Of a DNA stretch of 24,292 bases, positions 12,271-20,262 are shown in pieces. A program made the position numbers and the translations under genes. Numbering within the stretch: position 1 is the stretch's first letter; each line of letters opens with the position of its first letter. This stretch comes from CAZMCT01 sp964564785. GTDB lineage: Bacteria > Planctomycetota > Phycisphaerae > UBA1845 > Fen-1342. The stretch is taken from contig CAZMCT010000053.1 in NCBI GenBank assembly GCA_964564785.1, forward strand, positions 1-24,292, written 5' to 3'. The notes below the pieces were generated by a model, which was not told the DNA's origin, ran no database searches, and saw only the letters and a list, made by a program, of their open reading frames with translations.

Positions 12271-13620
12271 ATGCAGCGCAGGTTATGGCTGGCGGTTGCG
12301 GCGGTGCTCGTGCCGGCCGCCGGAGTGGTCGGAGCGGACGAGCCGGCCCCCCAGCACCGCCGCACCCCGGTCGTCGCGGTCTTCGAGCAATGCCGGGACG
12401 CGGTGGTCAACATCAGCACCACGCGCCTGGTGCGGATGCGCGGGCTGGGCTTCGACCTTCCGGACATCTTCGATTTCGGCCGGCCGCGGGGCGTGAACCG
12501 ACGCGTGCAGAGCGTCGGATCGGGGGTGGTGGTGCACGAGCGCGGCTACATCGTGACCAACGCGCACGTGGTGGCGCAGGCCACGGATGTGCAGGTCACG
12601 TTCGCCGACGGCACGACACGGACGGCCGACCCGGTCGCCACCGACCCCGAGCACGACCTGGCGGTGCTGCGGGTGACGACCGAGAAGCCGCTGCCGCGGG
12701 TGAAGCTCGGTCGCAGCGCGGACATCCTGGTCGGGGAAACGGTGGTGGCGATCGGCAACCCGCTGGGGCTACAGCACACCGTGACGACGGGCATCGTCAG
12801 CGCCCTGGGGCGTGACCTACAGTTCAGCGAAGAGGTGGTCTACCGCGGTCTGATCCAGACCGACGCGCCGATCAACCCCGGCAATTCGGGCGGGCCGCTG
12901 CTCAACATCGACGCGGAGCTGATCGGCATCAACAGCGCCATCCGCGGCGATGCGCAGAACATCGGCTTCGCGATCCCGGTCGACCGGCTCTGGGAGCTGC
13001 TGCCGACCCTGCTTGACATCGAGAAGCGGCAGCGCGTCCGCCTCGGGTTGGCCGTCAGCGGTGCGGACGCCCGGGTGGTCACCGTCCGCCCGGCCAGCCC
13101 TGCGGCGGAGGCCGGTCTGGGCGTCGGTGACCGGATCGTGAGTTTCAACGACGAACCGGTGCGCGACGGCATAGATTTCTACGTGCACCTGCTGGACCAG
13201 AAGCCGGACGCCCGCCTGACACTGGGCGTGCAGCGCGGCGAGCAACGGCTCACCCTCAACGCACGCCTCCAGCCCGTGCCCCCGCCCGACGGGCGCGCGC
13301 TTGCCCTGCGACTGTTCGGCATGACGCTCGAAACGCTCCCGGCCGAGACCCGCCGGAAGTACGGGCTCCCGGCGGACGTGGGGCTGGTCGTCACGAGCGT
13401 GGAGCGCGGCGGGCCGGCGGATCGGGCCCGGATTCGGCCCGGCGATCTGATCATACAACTCGGCCGCACCCGGGTGTTTGACCTCGAGGACGTCGGCAAC
13501 GCACTGGAGCAGACCCGCGCGGGCGACGACGTGTTCGTGGTGGGGCTGCGGGTCGAGGACGATTCGATGTTCCAGTGGTACGTCACGCTTCCGGCCCGCG
13601 GCGGGCTGCAACGGCTCTGA
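12271..13620 (+). CDS. HtrA/DegP-type periplasmic serine protease with two PDZ domains
   Basis: 449 aa; the ATG has GGAGG six bases upstream. A signal peptide (about 1-22, ending GVVGA) exports it to the periplasm. The trypsin-like domain (about 33-245) shows the full triad: H99 (IVTNAHVV), D129 (EHDLAVL) and S206 (INPGNSGGPL). The first PDZ domain (about 255-335) contains RVVTVRPASPAAEAGLGVGD; the second (about 345-440) contains GLVVTSVERGGPADRARIRP. HtrA proteins degrade misfolded envelope proteins and can act as chaperones. ThiC follows 44 bases later on the same strand, so the genes may be co-transcribed although functionally unrelated. Length and domain order are normal for the DegP/DegQ class; which of these it is cannot be told here. 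Confidence 0.93.
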   Translation: MQRRLWLAVAAVLVPAAGVVGADEPAPQHRRTPVVAVFEQCRDAVVNISTTRLVRMRGLGFDLPDIFDFGRPRGVNRRVQSVGSGVVVHERGYIVTNAHVVAQATDVQVTFADGTTRTADPVATDPEHDLAVLRVTTEKPLPRVKLGRSADILVGETVVAIGNPLGLQHTVTTGIVSALGRDLQFSEEVVYRGLIQTDAPINPGNSGGPLLNIDAELIGINSAIRGDAQNIGFAIPVDRLWELLPTLLDIEKRQRVRLGLAVSGADARVVTVRPASPAAEAGLGVGDRIVSFNDEPVRDGIDFYVHLLDQKPDARLTLGVQRGEQRLTLNARLQPVPPPDGRALALRLFGMTLETLPAETRRKYGLPADVGLVVTSVERGGPADRARIRPGDLIIQLGRTRVFDLEDVGNALEQTRAGDDVFVVGLRVEDDSMFQWYVTLPARGGLQRL

Positions 13621-13664
13621 GCCGGCCCCCAGTCGCCGCCGACCGGCATCGACCGAGGTCCTTC

Positions 13665-15092
13665 ATGACACAACTCGAAGCCGCCCGCAATGGCATCGTC
13701 ACGGCGGCCATGCAGCGCGTCGCCCAGCGCGAGAACATGACCGGCGAGGCCATCCGCGCGCACGTGGCCGCCGGGCGCGTCGTGATCCTTGCCAATCAGC
13801 GGCACCTCAATGCAGCCCCGCGGCCGCCCGACGGACCGAGCGACCCGGGCCCGCTGCCCGGCCGCCTGTGGGTCAATCAAACGGTCGCCCAGCGCGGACG
13901 TGGGCTGCCCTGTCCGCACGAGGCGTCGCCGTGCGCGCTCGACCCGACGGGCATCGGCCGCCCGTTGACCACCAAGATCAACGCCAACCTGGGAATGTCC
14001 CCGCTGGCCAGCGACCCGGTCGCCGAACGCCAGAAGTTGTATACGGCGCTGCGGTACGGGGCCGACACCGTGATGGACCTGTCCACCGGCGGGGACCTCG
14101 ATGCCGGACGCCGCGCAATGGTGGCGCATAGTCCCGTCCCGGTCGGCACGGTGCCGATCTACAGTATGGTCGTGGACCGGCCGATCGAGGAGCTCGAGCC
14201 CCGCACGCTGCTCGAGACCATCCGGCGCCAGGCGGAGCAGGGCGTCGATTTCTTCACCATTCACGCCGGCGTGCTGCGCGAGCACCTGCCGCTGGTCGCG
14301 CGCCGCCGCCAGGGCATTGTGAGCCGCGGGGGCGCACTGATTGCGCGGTGGATGGTGTACCACGGCCGCCAGAATCCGTTCTACACCCTCTTCGACGAGA
14401 TCAGCGCCATTCTCCGGGAGTACGACGTCACGTACTCGCTGGGGGACGCGCTGCGGCCGGGCTGCCTCGCGGATGCGAGCGACCCGGCGCAGCTCGCGGA
14501 GTTGCACGTGTTGGGCGAGCTGGTCGGGCGGGCGCGGGCGGCGGGCGTGCAGGTGATGGTCGAGGGGCCCGGCCACATCCCGCTCAACGAAGTCGCGTTT
14601 CACATGGAGACCCAGCGGCGGGTGTGCGATGACGCGCCGTTTTACGTGCTCGGCCCGGTGGTCACGGATGTGTTCCCCGGCTTCGACCACATCACCAGCG
14701 CGATCGGGGCGACGGAGGCCGCCCGGGCCGGCGCGGCCATGTTGTGCTATGTCACGCCCCGCGAGCATCTCGGACTGCCCGATCTCGACGACGTCCGCCG
14801 CGGCTGCATTGCCTATCGCATCGCCGCCCACGCCGGCGACGTGGCCCGCGGCGTGCCCGGCGCCCGCGATTGGGACGACGCCATGGCCGCGGCCCGCGCC
14901 GACCTCGACTGGCCGCGCCAGTTCGAGCTGGCATTCGACGGCGAAACAGCGGCGGCGCTCCGCGAACGCGGCCTGCCGCCCGAGGCCGACTGCTGCACCA
15001 TGTGCGGCCGTGAGTGGTGCAGCCAGCGAATCAGCCGGGACCTCGCCCGCCGCGGCTGGAGCGGGGCGGATGCGGTTGCGGACGAACCGTGA
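13665..15092 (+). CDS. thiC: Phosphomethylpyrimidine synthase ThiC
   Basis: 475 aa from the ATG at 13665, with GAGGT about six bases upstream; the in-frame extension upstream is untranslated-looking. ThiC is a radical SAM enzyme that turns aminoimidazole ribotide into the hydroxymethylpyrimidine phosphate of thiamine. Diagnostic stretches include KINANLGMSP, GADTVMDLSTGGD, PVGTVPIY, FFTIHAGV, VSRGGALIA, VMVEGPGHIPLNEV, YVLGPVVTDVFPGFDHITSA and the C-terminal iron-sulfur motif C444-x2-C447-x4-C452 (CTMCGREWC). The length matches the short bacterial form. Many thiC genes have a TPP riboswitch, but only 44 bases separate it from htrA and none is visible. The next gene, lnt, begins about 140 bases later. 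Confidence 0.95.
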   Translation: MTQLEAARNGIVTAAMQRVAQRENMTGEAIRAHVAAGRVVILANQRHLNAAPRPPDGPSDPGPLPGRLWVNQTVAQRGRGLPCPHEASPCALDPTGIGRPLTTKINANLGMSPLASDPVAERQKLYTALRYGADTVMDLSTGGDLDAGRRAMVAHSPVPVGTVPIYSMVVDRPIEELEPRTLLETIRRQAEQGVDFFTIHAGVLREHLPLVARRRQGIVSRGGALIARWMVYHGRQNPFYTLFDEISAILREYDVTYSLGDALRPGCLADASDPAQLAELHVLGELVGRARAAGVQVMVEGPGHIPLNEVAFHMETQRRVCDDAPFYVLGPVVTDVFPGFDHITSAIGATEAARAGAAMLCYVTPREHLGLPDLDDVRRGCIAYRIAAHAGDVARGVPGARDWDDAMAAARADLDWPRQFELAFDGETAAALRERGLPPEADCCTMCGREWCSQRISRDLARRGWSGADAVADEP

Positions 15093-15230
15093 TTTGGCGG
15101 GCCGACGTCGGACCGCCCCCCGGGCCGTCCGTGACGCGGGGTGGCGCGAATTGACGCCCGCCCGCGGCGACCCGAGAATCCTTCCGAGCTCCGGCCCGCG
15201 CCGGACAGCCCCGAGGGTTGACCGCCTGCC

Positions 15231-17165
15231 TTGACGAGCAAAACCGCACACCCTGTCGTGGCCGCACCGCCTTCGACCCCGCTCGCTCAGCCGTTGCCCC
15301 CCCGTTCCGCGCCCGCGCTCGGATGGGAAGCCGTCCAGGTTCTCGCAGCTTTCGTGTTGACGGCCGCCGCGCTGGCCGCGATCTTCCCGCCGCACGGGCT
15401 CTGGCCGTTGACGTTCGTCGCGCTCGTTCCGTGGGCGCTGGCGACCTGTCGCGCTTCGCGCGCGTGGTTGGTTCACTGGCTCAGCTTTCTGGTCGGCTGG
15501 GGGTTCTTCCTCTTCGCCCTGCGCTGGTTGATGCCGGTGACGGGGCTGGGTTGCGCCGCGCTAGCGCTCTATCTCGCGCTGTACTGGCCGCTGGCGGGCT
15601 GGGCGATCCGCACCGGGCGGCGGCACGGCCTCTCGCCGCTGTGGACGCTGCCGATTGTGTGGGTGGGCTGCGAGCTGCTGCGGGCCCGGGTGATGACCGG
15701 CTTTCCCTGGCTGTTCCTGTCGCACGCGCTAGCTCACCAGCTCCCCCTGGTTCAGATTGCCGACTTGGGCGGGGCGTACGCCGTTTCCTTCGTCGCCGCC
15801 CTCATCAACGGCGTGGTGGTCGAGTTGCTGTTGCAGCGATATCCGTCGGAGAACGCGCCGCGACCGCCGCGCGTGCAGCTCCTGGTGGGCGCCACGGTGA
15901 CGATCGTCCTGCTGGCCGCGGCGCTGACCTACGGCTTCGTTCGCCTGGGGCAGTTCGATCCAGCCGCGGCCGCCGCGGGCGGCCCGCGCGTGGCCGTCGT
16001 ACAGCACGATTTCCCGCTCCGCAGCACGCCTCCCTACGGCGAGCACGAGTTCGTCGTCCTCGCTTCGTACCTGGCGCTGGCCGCGGAGGCCGCCCGTGAG
16101 CGGCCCGACCTGATCGCACTGCCGGAGACGGTGTGGAACGCCCAGCAGAACATCGATTTCCTCGAACAGAAGGCACTGCTCTCGGACATCAGCCCGACGG
16201 CTCAGACCTGGGGGCGGATCTGCCACGGGGCCGTCGCCGCGTTCGCCCGCAGCGACTACGCCAGCGTCAACCGCACGCTGAGCGAACTCGAGCGCCAGCT
16301 CCGCGTGCGCGGCCAGGGTGGCGATTCTGTCGTCACTCTTCCGCGGCTGCCGCCGGAGGGTGGCCCGCCTGTCACCGTCCTGGTCGGGGCCGTGTCGGTC
16401 GAGCAGTTCCCCGAGGCGACCTATCCCAAGATTCGGCACTACAACTCGGCCCTGGTCTACGATCCCGACGGGAGTCAGCGGCGGCAGCGCTACGACAAGA
16501 TTCACCTCGTCCCGTTCGGCGAGTTTGTCCCCTTCCGCCAGACCAGCTTCCTCGGATTCGACCTCCACTGGCTCTACCGGCGGCTCAACGAACTCAGTCC
16601 CTTCAGCCAAAACGGCCGCCTCGAATACTCGCTCACCCCCGGCCGCGAGTACACCCGCTTCGCGCTCATCGCAGGCGACCGGACGTGGCGCTTCGGTGTG
16701 CCGATCTGCTACGAGGATGCGGCCCCCTACATCGCCCGCCGTTTCGTCTGGCAGGATGCCCGGCGCCAAGCCGACTTCCTCGTCAATATCAGCAATGACG
16801 GTTGGTTCCTCCACAGTAACGAGTTGCCGCAACACCTCGCCATCTGCGCCCTGCGGGCCGTCGAGAACCGCATCAGCATCGCCCGTGCCGTCAACACCGG
16901 CATCAGCGGCTTCATCGACCCGAACGGCCGGATCCTCGGGCTGGTCGAGAAGGACGGCCGAACCACCGGCCCGGGCGTCGTCGGCTGGCGGATCGAACGC
17001 CTGCCGCTCGACCAGCGCGACAGCGTCTACGGCCGGCACGGCGACGTGTTCGCCGTCACGTGTGCGGGGATGACGCTGGTCTTGTGGCTCGTGGCGGTGT
17101 TCGAGCGCTGGCTGCTGGCCATTCAGCACCGCCTGCGGCGCGTGTTGGCCCGCGGAGGTGAGTAA
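15231..17165 (+). CDS. lnt: Apolipoprotein N-acyltransferase
   Basis: 644 aa with a TTG start at 15231; the start is uncertain, as GAGGG lies about 13 bases upstream and an in-frame GTG is at 15255. Lnt adds the third acyl chain to lipoproteins at the outer face of the inner membrane. The N-terminal half has about six transmembrane segments, with LGWEAVQVLAAFVLTAAALA, then IFPPHGLWPLTFVALVPW and FPWLFLSHA. The nitrilase-like domain carries the triad E299 (ALPETVW), K423 (YDKIHLVPFGEFVP) and C493 (PICYEDA). A final helix (about 605-625) anchors the C-terminus. E299 and K423 are 124 residues apart against 68 in E. coli Lnt, so there is an insertion of about 55 residues. The next gene, a lipoprotein, starts directly after the stop codon. 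Confidence 0.92.
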   Translation: MTSKTAHPVVAAPPSTPLAQPLPPRSAPALGWEAVQVLAAFVLTAAALAAIFPPHGLWPLTFVALVPWALATCRASRAWLVHWLSFLVGWGFFLFALRWLMPVTGLGCAALALYLALYWPLAGWAIRTGRRHGLSPLWTLPIVWVGCELLRARVMTGFPWLFLSHALAHQLPLVQIADLGGAYAVSFVAALINGVVVELLLQRYPSENAPRPPRVQLLVGATVTIVLLAAALTYGFVRLGQFDPAAAAAGGPRVAVVQHDFPLRSTPPYGEHEFVVLASYLALAAEAARERPDLIALPETVWNAQQNIDFLEQKALLSDISPTAQTWGRICHGAVAAFARSDYASVNRTLSELERQLRVRGQGGDSVVTLPRLPPEGGPPVTVLVGAVSVEQFPEATYPKIRHYNSALVYDPDGSQRRQRYDKIHLVPFGEFVPFRQTSFLGFDLHWLYRRLNELSPFSQNGRLEYSLTPGREYTRFALIAGDRTWRFGVPICYEDAAPYIARRFVWQDARRQADFLVNISNDGWFLHSNELPQHLAICALRAVENRISIARAVNTGISGFIDPNGRILGLVEKDGRTTGPGVVGWRIERLPLDQRDSVYGRHGDVFAVTCAGMTLVLWLVAVFERWLLAIQHRLRRVLARGGE

Positions 17166-18212
17166 ATGCGCATTGGGTCGGCCCCCCTTCTCTGGGCCGC
17201 AGGGCTGGCCGCGATCGCGGCCGCTTTGCTCGGCTGCCAGCACGCGGGCCTGTCCCGCGCCCACCTCACACCGTCCGAGCGGCTGGAACTGGAGACGCGG
17301 GCACTCGGCCTGCTGCTGCGGGCCGCCGAAGGCGACAAGCCCGATGTGGCCTGCAACGCCATCGAAGCCCTCGTACGCGTCGCGCCGCGTGACGGCCTGC
17401 CCCTGTTCCGCAAGGCCGCCCAGTCCCCGTCGCCGATCGTCTGCTATGCCGGCCTGGTCGCGCTCGGCGAGCTGCGCGACCGGGACTCGCTCCCCGCCAT
17501 GCGGGCGGCCGCAGGGGCCGAAAACGCCCACGTCCGCCTGGCCGCGGCCTTCGCCGCCGCCCGCTGCGGCCACGACGGCTACGTGCGCATCCTGGTGCGC
17601 GCCCTGTCCGACGCGGCCGAGGAAAACGTGCGCGCCGATGCCGCGGGGCTGCTCGGTCGCCTCGGCGATCCGCGGGCCCGCGGCTGGCTTGCCGCCGCCC
17701 TGAACGTCGGCGCCAACCGCAAGAGCAAGCCCGTCACGCTCGCGATTCACGGCGCGCTCGCGATGCTCGGCGACCGTAACTCGTTGCAGGAGCTGATCAA
17801 TTATTCCCAGGGGGACCCCGCCAGCCGGTCCGTCGCGCTGTTGCTGCTGGCCGACCTCGGCCAGCCCGACGCCCGCGAGGCCCTCCGCTATCGCCTGCTT
17901 TCCCCGACCGAGGAGTACGACGAAGCACGCCTGATTGCCGCACGCGGCCTCGGCAAGCTGGGCGACCGCGAGGGTCTCGATCTCGCGCTCCGCAAGCTCA
18001 CGTTCAAGGACCCCAACCCCAACCCCTCGCCCGAGAATCCCGATCGCACCTATCCCGTGCGCTCCATGGCCGTGCACGCCCTGGCCGAAATCGGCGACCC
18101 TCGGGCCATCCCGGCTCTGCGGGAAATCGCCGCCACCTCCACCGACCCCCGCCTCCAGGTCGCGGCCGCATACGCCCTTTGCAAGCTCGTTCGGACCACT
18201 CCCGCCCCCTGA
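17166..18212 (+). CDS. HEAT-repeat lipoprotein
   Basis: 348 aa; the ATG follows the TAA of lnt without a gap, and the end of lnt supplies the ribosome binding site (GGAGG, seven bases upstream). A signal peptide ends in the lipobox ALLGC, with C24 the lipidated residue. The rest is a string of HEAT-like helical pairs, recognisable by repeating A-x-x-A-L-x-x-L/G and G-D-x-x-A-x-x-x-L: for example YAGLVALGELRDRDSLPAM, AAGLLGRLGDPRARGWL, AARGLGKLGDREGLDLAL and AVHALAEIGDPRAIPALREI. Such proteins are scaffolds for protein contacts. Being coupled to lnt suggests a shared transcript rather than a shared pathway. Function unknown. Confidence 0.85.
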   Translation: MRIGSAPLLWAAGLAAIAAALLGCQHAGLSRAHLTPSERLELETRALGLLLRAAEGDKPDVACNAIEALVRVAPRDGLPLFRKAAQSPSPIVCYAGLVALGELRDRDSLPAMRAAAGAENAHVRLAAAFAAARCGHDGYVRILVRALSDAAEENVRADAAGLLGRLGDPRARGWLAAALNVGANRKSKPVTLAIHGALAMLGDRNSLQELINYSQGDPASRSVALLLLADLGQPDAREALRYRLLSPTEEYDEARLIAARGLGKLGDREGLDLALRKLTFKDPNPNPSPENPDRTYPVRSMAVHALAEIGDPRAIPALREIAATSTDPRLQVAAAYALCKLVRTTPAP

Positions 18213-18543
18213 CACTGGTCGCAGCCGCATCGCGCCGCAGCCCATTGTGGTACCCCCGGCCGGAAAGCAGGTCGTCTCTGTCCGCGCCGCACGTCTCGAG
18301 TCTTGGCCCGATAACCAACCCCCTCGTTGGAGGCCGGCTTGGATGATCACGCGCGGTTCCCCGGACCTGACCATCACCCGGCGCTGTGCGAGAAGCCCGC
18401 CATGATGCGGCGCCCGATTTGCCTGCCGGAAAGGATTCCGAAGAGTCCTACGCCCCGCCGACATCGGTGGATCGGTGCGGGCCCCCGCAGAAATCCGTTG
18501 TTCGCCGGCCGGGGCCGGTTCCGCGACAACCTACTGCGGCGAC
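18213..18543. other. Gap without a supported gene
   Basis: About 330 bases between the HEAT lipoprotein and a clear terminator. Short ORFs exist on both strands, but none has a ribosome binding site or protein-like composition. It could be a long 3' untranslated region or contain an RNA ending at the terminator; no promoter of quality was seen inside it. Confidence 0.4.
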
Positions 18544-18564
18544 ACAGGCCATTAGCCTGTTTTT
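18544..18564 (+). terminator. Factor-independent terminator
   Basis: ACAGGC (18544-18549), a CATTA loop and GCCTGT (18555-18560) are followed by TTTT. This is a short but classical terminator on the plus strand, some 330 bases after the last gene and immediately before the WYL promoter. Confidence 0.65.
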
Positions 18565-18590
18565 CTACTCCCCGTTTACTCCCGCGGTGC

Positions 18591-18620
18591 TTGTCCCCTC
18601 TTTCAACGGGCTGCTAGGAT
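18591..18620 (+). promoter_or_regulatory. Promoter of the WYL regulator gene
   Basis: TTGTCC (18591-18596), an 18-base spacer and TAGGAT (18615-18620). The start would be near 18627, giving a leader of about 155 bases before the GTG at 18783. Confidence 0.5.
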
Positions 18621-18671
18621 AACGCCGCGCGCAACCGCGTGTTACCGCGCGGGGAGGACGTCGGCAGCCAG

Positions 18672-18694
18672 GCAGCGCGCTCGGAACGCGCTGC
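18672..18694 (+). promoter_or_regulatory. Leader hairpin before the WYL gene
   Basis: GCAGCGCG and CGCGCTGC form a perfect 8-bp stem with a CTCGGAA loop, ending two bases before a GGGAGG ribosome binding site for an eight-codon ORF. A second, weaker pairing of CCGCGCG with CGCGCGG lies upstream (about 18624-18651). Confidence 0.45.
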
Positions 18695-18702
18695 GGGAGG
18701 CA

Positions 18703-18729
18703 ATGATGGAGCTCGACGACTTCGCCTGA
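18703..18729 (+). CDS. Possible eight-codon leader ORF
   Basis: ATG-ATG-GAG-CTC-GAC-GAC-TTC-GCC-TGA encodes MMELDDFA. GGGAGG lies two to five bases before the two ATG codons, a stronger ribosome binding site than most genes here have. It ends 53 bases before the WYL start. It may regulate that gene or be a chance match; no regulatory codon run is visible. Confidence 0.3.
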   Translation: MMELDDFA

Positions 18730-18782
18730 CACTGCGTCCGGTCGACGGCTCCGGCCACGCTCATGCATCGAGGACGAGCTTC

Positions 18783-19808
18783 GTGGCTCGCGGCGAACAG
18801 ATCCTGCGGCACTGGAACCTGCTCAGCGTGCTCCAGACACGCGGCACCGGGCTGAAGCTTCGTGAGCTGGCCGCCGAGTTCGAGGTCACCGGCCGCACCA
18901 TCCAGCGCGATTTCGAGATTCTCCAGAAGCTCGGGTTCCCGATCCAGCACCAGACGGATGAGACCGGCCGGCGCTACTGGCGGCTGCCGCACGACTTCTT
19001 CAAGGCGGGGCCGCTGGTGCTCAGCCTGACCGAAGCGATCTCGCTGCACCTGGCCGAGCATCTCTTCGAGCCGCTGAGCGGGACGCTCTTCGCCGACGGG
19101 CTGGCGGCGGTGCGGGAGAAGATCCGCAGCCGCATCCCGGCCGCCGCGCTGGACTATTTCCGCGGACTGGACGAGGTCGTACACGTCCGGCGCGTCGGGT
19201 GCACGGACTACGCGCCGCATGCGGAAACCATCCGCGTGCTCACCGAGGCCGCGCAGCGCTCCCTGACGGTCGAGCTCGCCTACGAATCGCTGTGGCGCGG
19301 GGTGCGCTACACGACCGGCGTCGATCCCTACGGCCTGGTCTACTACGACGGCGACCTGTTCCTGCTTGGCCGCTCGCACCAGGCCGGCGCAATCCGCATC
19401 TTCAAGGTGACGCGCATCTTGGCCGTGACGCTCACCTCGCAGCCGTTCCGCCGCCCACCCGGCTTCCGCCTCGACGAGCACTTCCGCAACACCTTCGGCA
19501 TCGTCCGCTCAGCCGGGCCGCCGGTCGAGGTCACCGTCCGCTTCACCGGCCCCGCGGCCGCCCTGGTCGAGGAGCGCGCCTGGCACGCCAGCCAGCGGAC
19601 CGAGTGGCTGGCGGTCGAGAATTCACTGTTCGAAGAGCTGCAGGGCGAGCGTCGCGCGCTGCTGGCAAGATTCCGCCTGTCCGACCTGGTCGAATTCAAG
19701 CGCTGGATCAAGGGCTTCGGGGCGGACGCCGAAGTGCTCAAGCCGGCTGACCTGCGGCGCGAGCTGCGGGCGGAGCTCCTGGCGGCCGCGCGGCGGTACG
19801 ATCCGTAG
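18783..19808 (+). CDS. Transcriptional regulator with HTH and WYL domains
   Basis: 341 aa from the GTG at 18783, with GAGGA about eight bases upstream; the longer in-frame start at 18639 adds sequence with no protein character. Residues about 5-60 form a DeoR/HTH_11-like winged helix (LKLRELAAEFEVTGRTIQRD, then FEILQKLGFPI). The middle holds the WYL domain (about 140-220), with VELAYESLWRG and then YTTGVDPYGLVYYDGDLFLL, followed by a WCX-type C-terminal domain ending near LRRELRAELL. WYL regulators sense small ligands, often nucleic-acid fragments or nucleotides, and control stress, DNA damage or defence genes. No defence genes are adjacent, so its target is unknown. Its promoter and structured leader are just upstream. 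Confidence 0.9.
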   Translation: MARGEQILRHWNLLSVLQTRGTGLKLRELAAEFEVTGRTIQRDFEILQKLGFPIQHQTDETGRRYWRLPHDFFKAGPLVLSLTEAISLHLAEHLFEPLSGTLFADGLAAVREKIRSRIPAAALDYFRGLDEVVHVRRVGCTDYAPHAETIRVLTEAAQRSLTVELAYESLWRGVRYTTGVDPYGLVYYDGDLFLLGRSHQAGAIRIFKVTRILAVTLTSQPFRRPPGFRLDEHFRNTFGIVRSAGPPVEVTVRFTGPAAALVEERAWHASQRTEWLAVENSLFEELQGERRALLARFRLSDLVEFKRWIKGFGADAEVLKPADLRRELRAELLAAARRYDP

Positions 19809-19902
19809 GCGGCGGCCCGGTGGGTCGCGGATGCGGCCTGCGCGGCTGCGCGGCTGCGCGCGTCATGGGCCGCCGCACGGCCGACACCGCAGGGGTAGAC
19901 GC

Positions 19903-19924
19903 CGCCGGACTCAGAGGTCCGGCG
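19903..19924 (+). terminator. Stem-loop after the WYL gene, possible terminator
   Basis: CGCCGGAC (19903-19910) pairs perfectly with GTCCGGCG (19917-19924) across a TCAGAG loop, about 95 bases after the stop. Only TT follows, so termination is uncertain. Confidence 0.35.
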
Positions 19925-20063
19925 TTCCAGTGCGCTGAGACGACCCCCACACGGCGAGGACTCACCCGCTGCGTCGATTCCACAGACGGACGGAATTTCT
20001 ACGCTAGAGATCTGCGGCCACCAGTCCTGGTTGCCCTGCGGGTGGGCGGCCACCGGACGTTGG

Positions 20064-20088
20064 GGGTGCGACGCGAGCCGTCGCACCC
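20064..20088. repeat. Perfect 10-bp stem-loop
   Basis: GGGTGCGACG and CGTCGCACCC are exact complements around a CGAGC loop, in the gap between convergent genes. The style (GGG...CCC ends, GC-rich) matches dispersed intergenic hairpins of planctomycetes and the pair at the window end, but the sequence differs. Confidence 0.45.
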
Positions 20089-20262
20089 TGACGCCTGTCA
20101 GGGCCGACCCATCCTGTCGTGCATCCCGCGCATCATCGGCGCTGACGGCCCGGGGACGTCAGCCCCTCGGCGCGGCGGCCGGCTTCGGCATTCGTTCCGC
20201 CGATCCGCCGCCCGTCGAGGGTGCGGTCGCCTCGGCCTCCCCCGCGGCGATCGCTCCCCCTC

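Larger units (their letters stand above)
19809..20262. other. Convergent gap with hairpins only
   Basis: About 450 bases between the WYL gene and the minus-strand exported protein. No supported ORF was seen. It begins with a short tandem run of CTGCGCGG (about 2.5 copies near 19840-19860) and holds the two stem-loops listed separately. Confidence 0.45.

Noticed and set aside
13621..13664. TPP riboswitch before thiC
   Set aside because: Only 44 bases separate the genes and no THI-box sequence is seen.
15729..18464. 911-codon minus-strand ORF opposite lnt and the HEAT lipoprotein
   Set aside because: Same antisense effect; both plus-strand genes have catalytic or repeat signatures and this frame has none.
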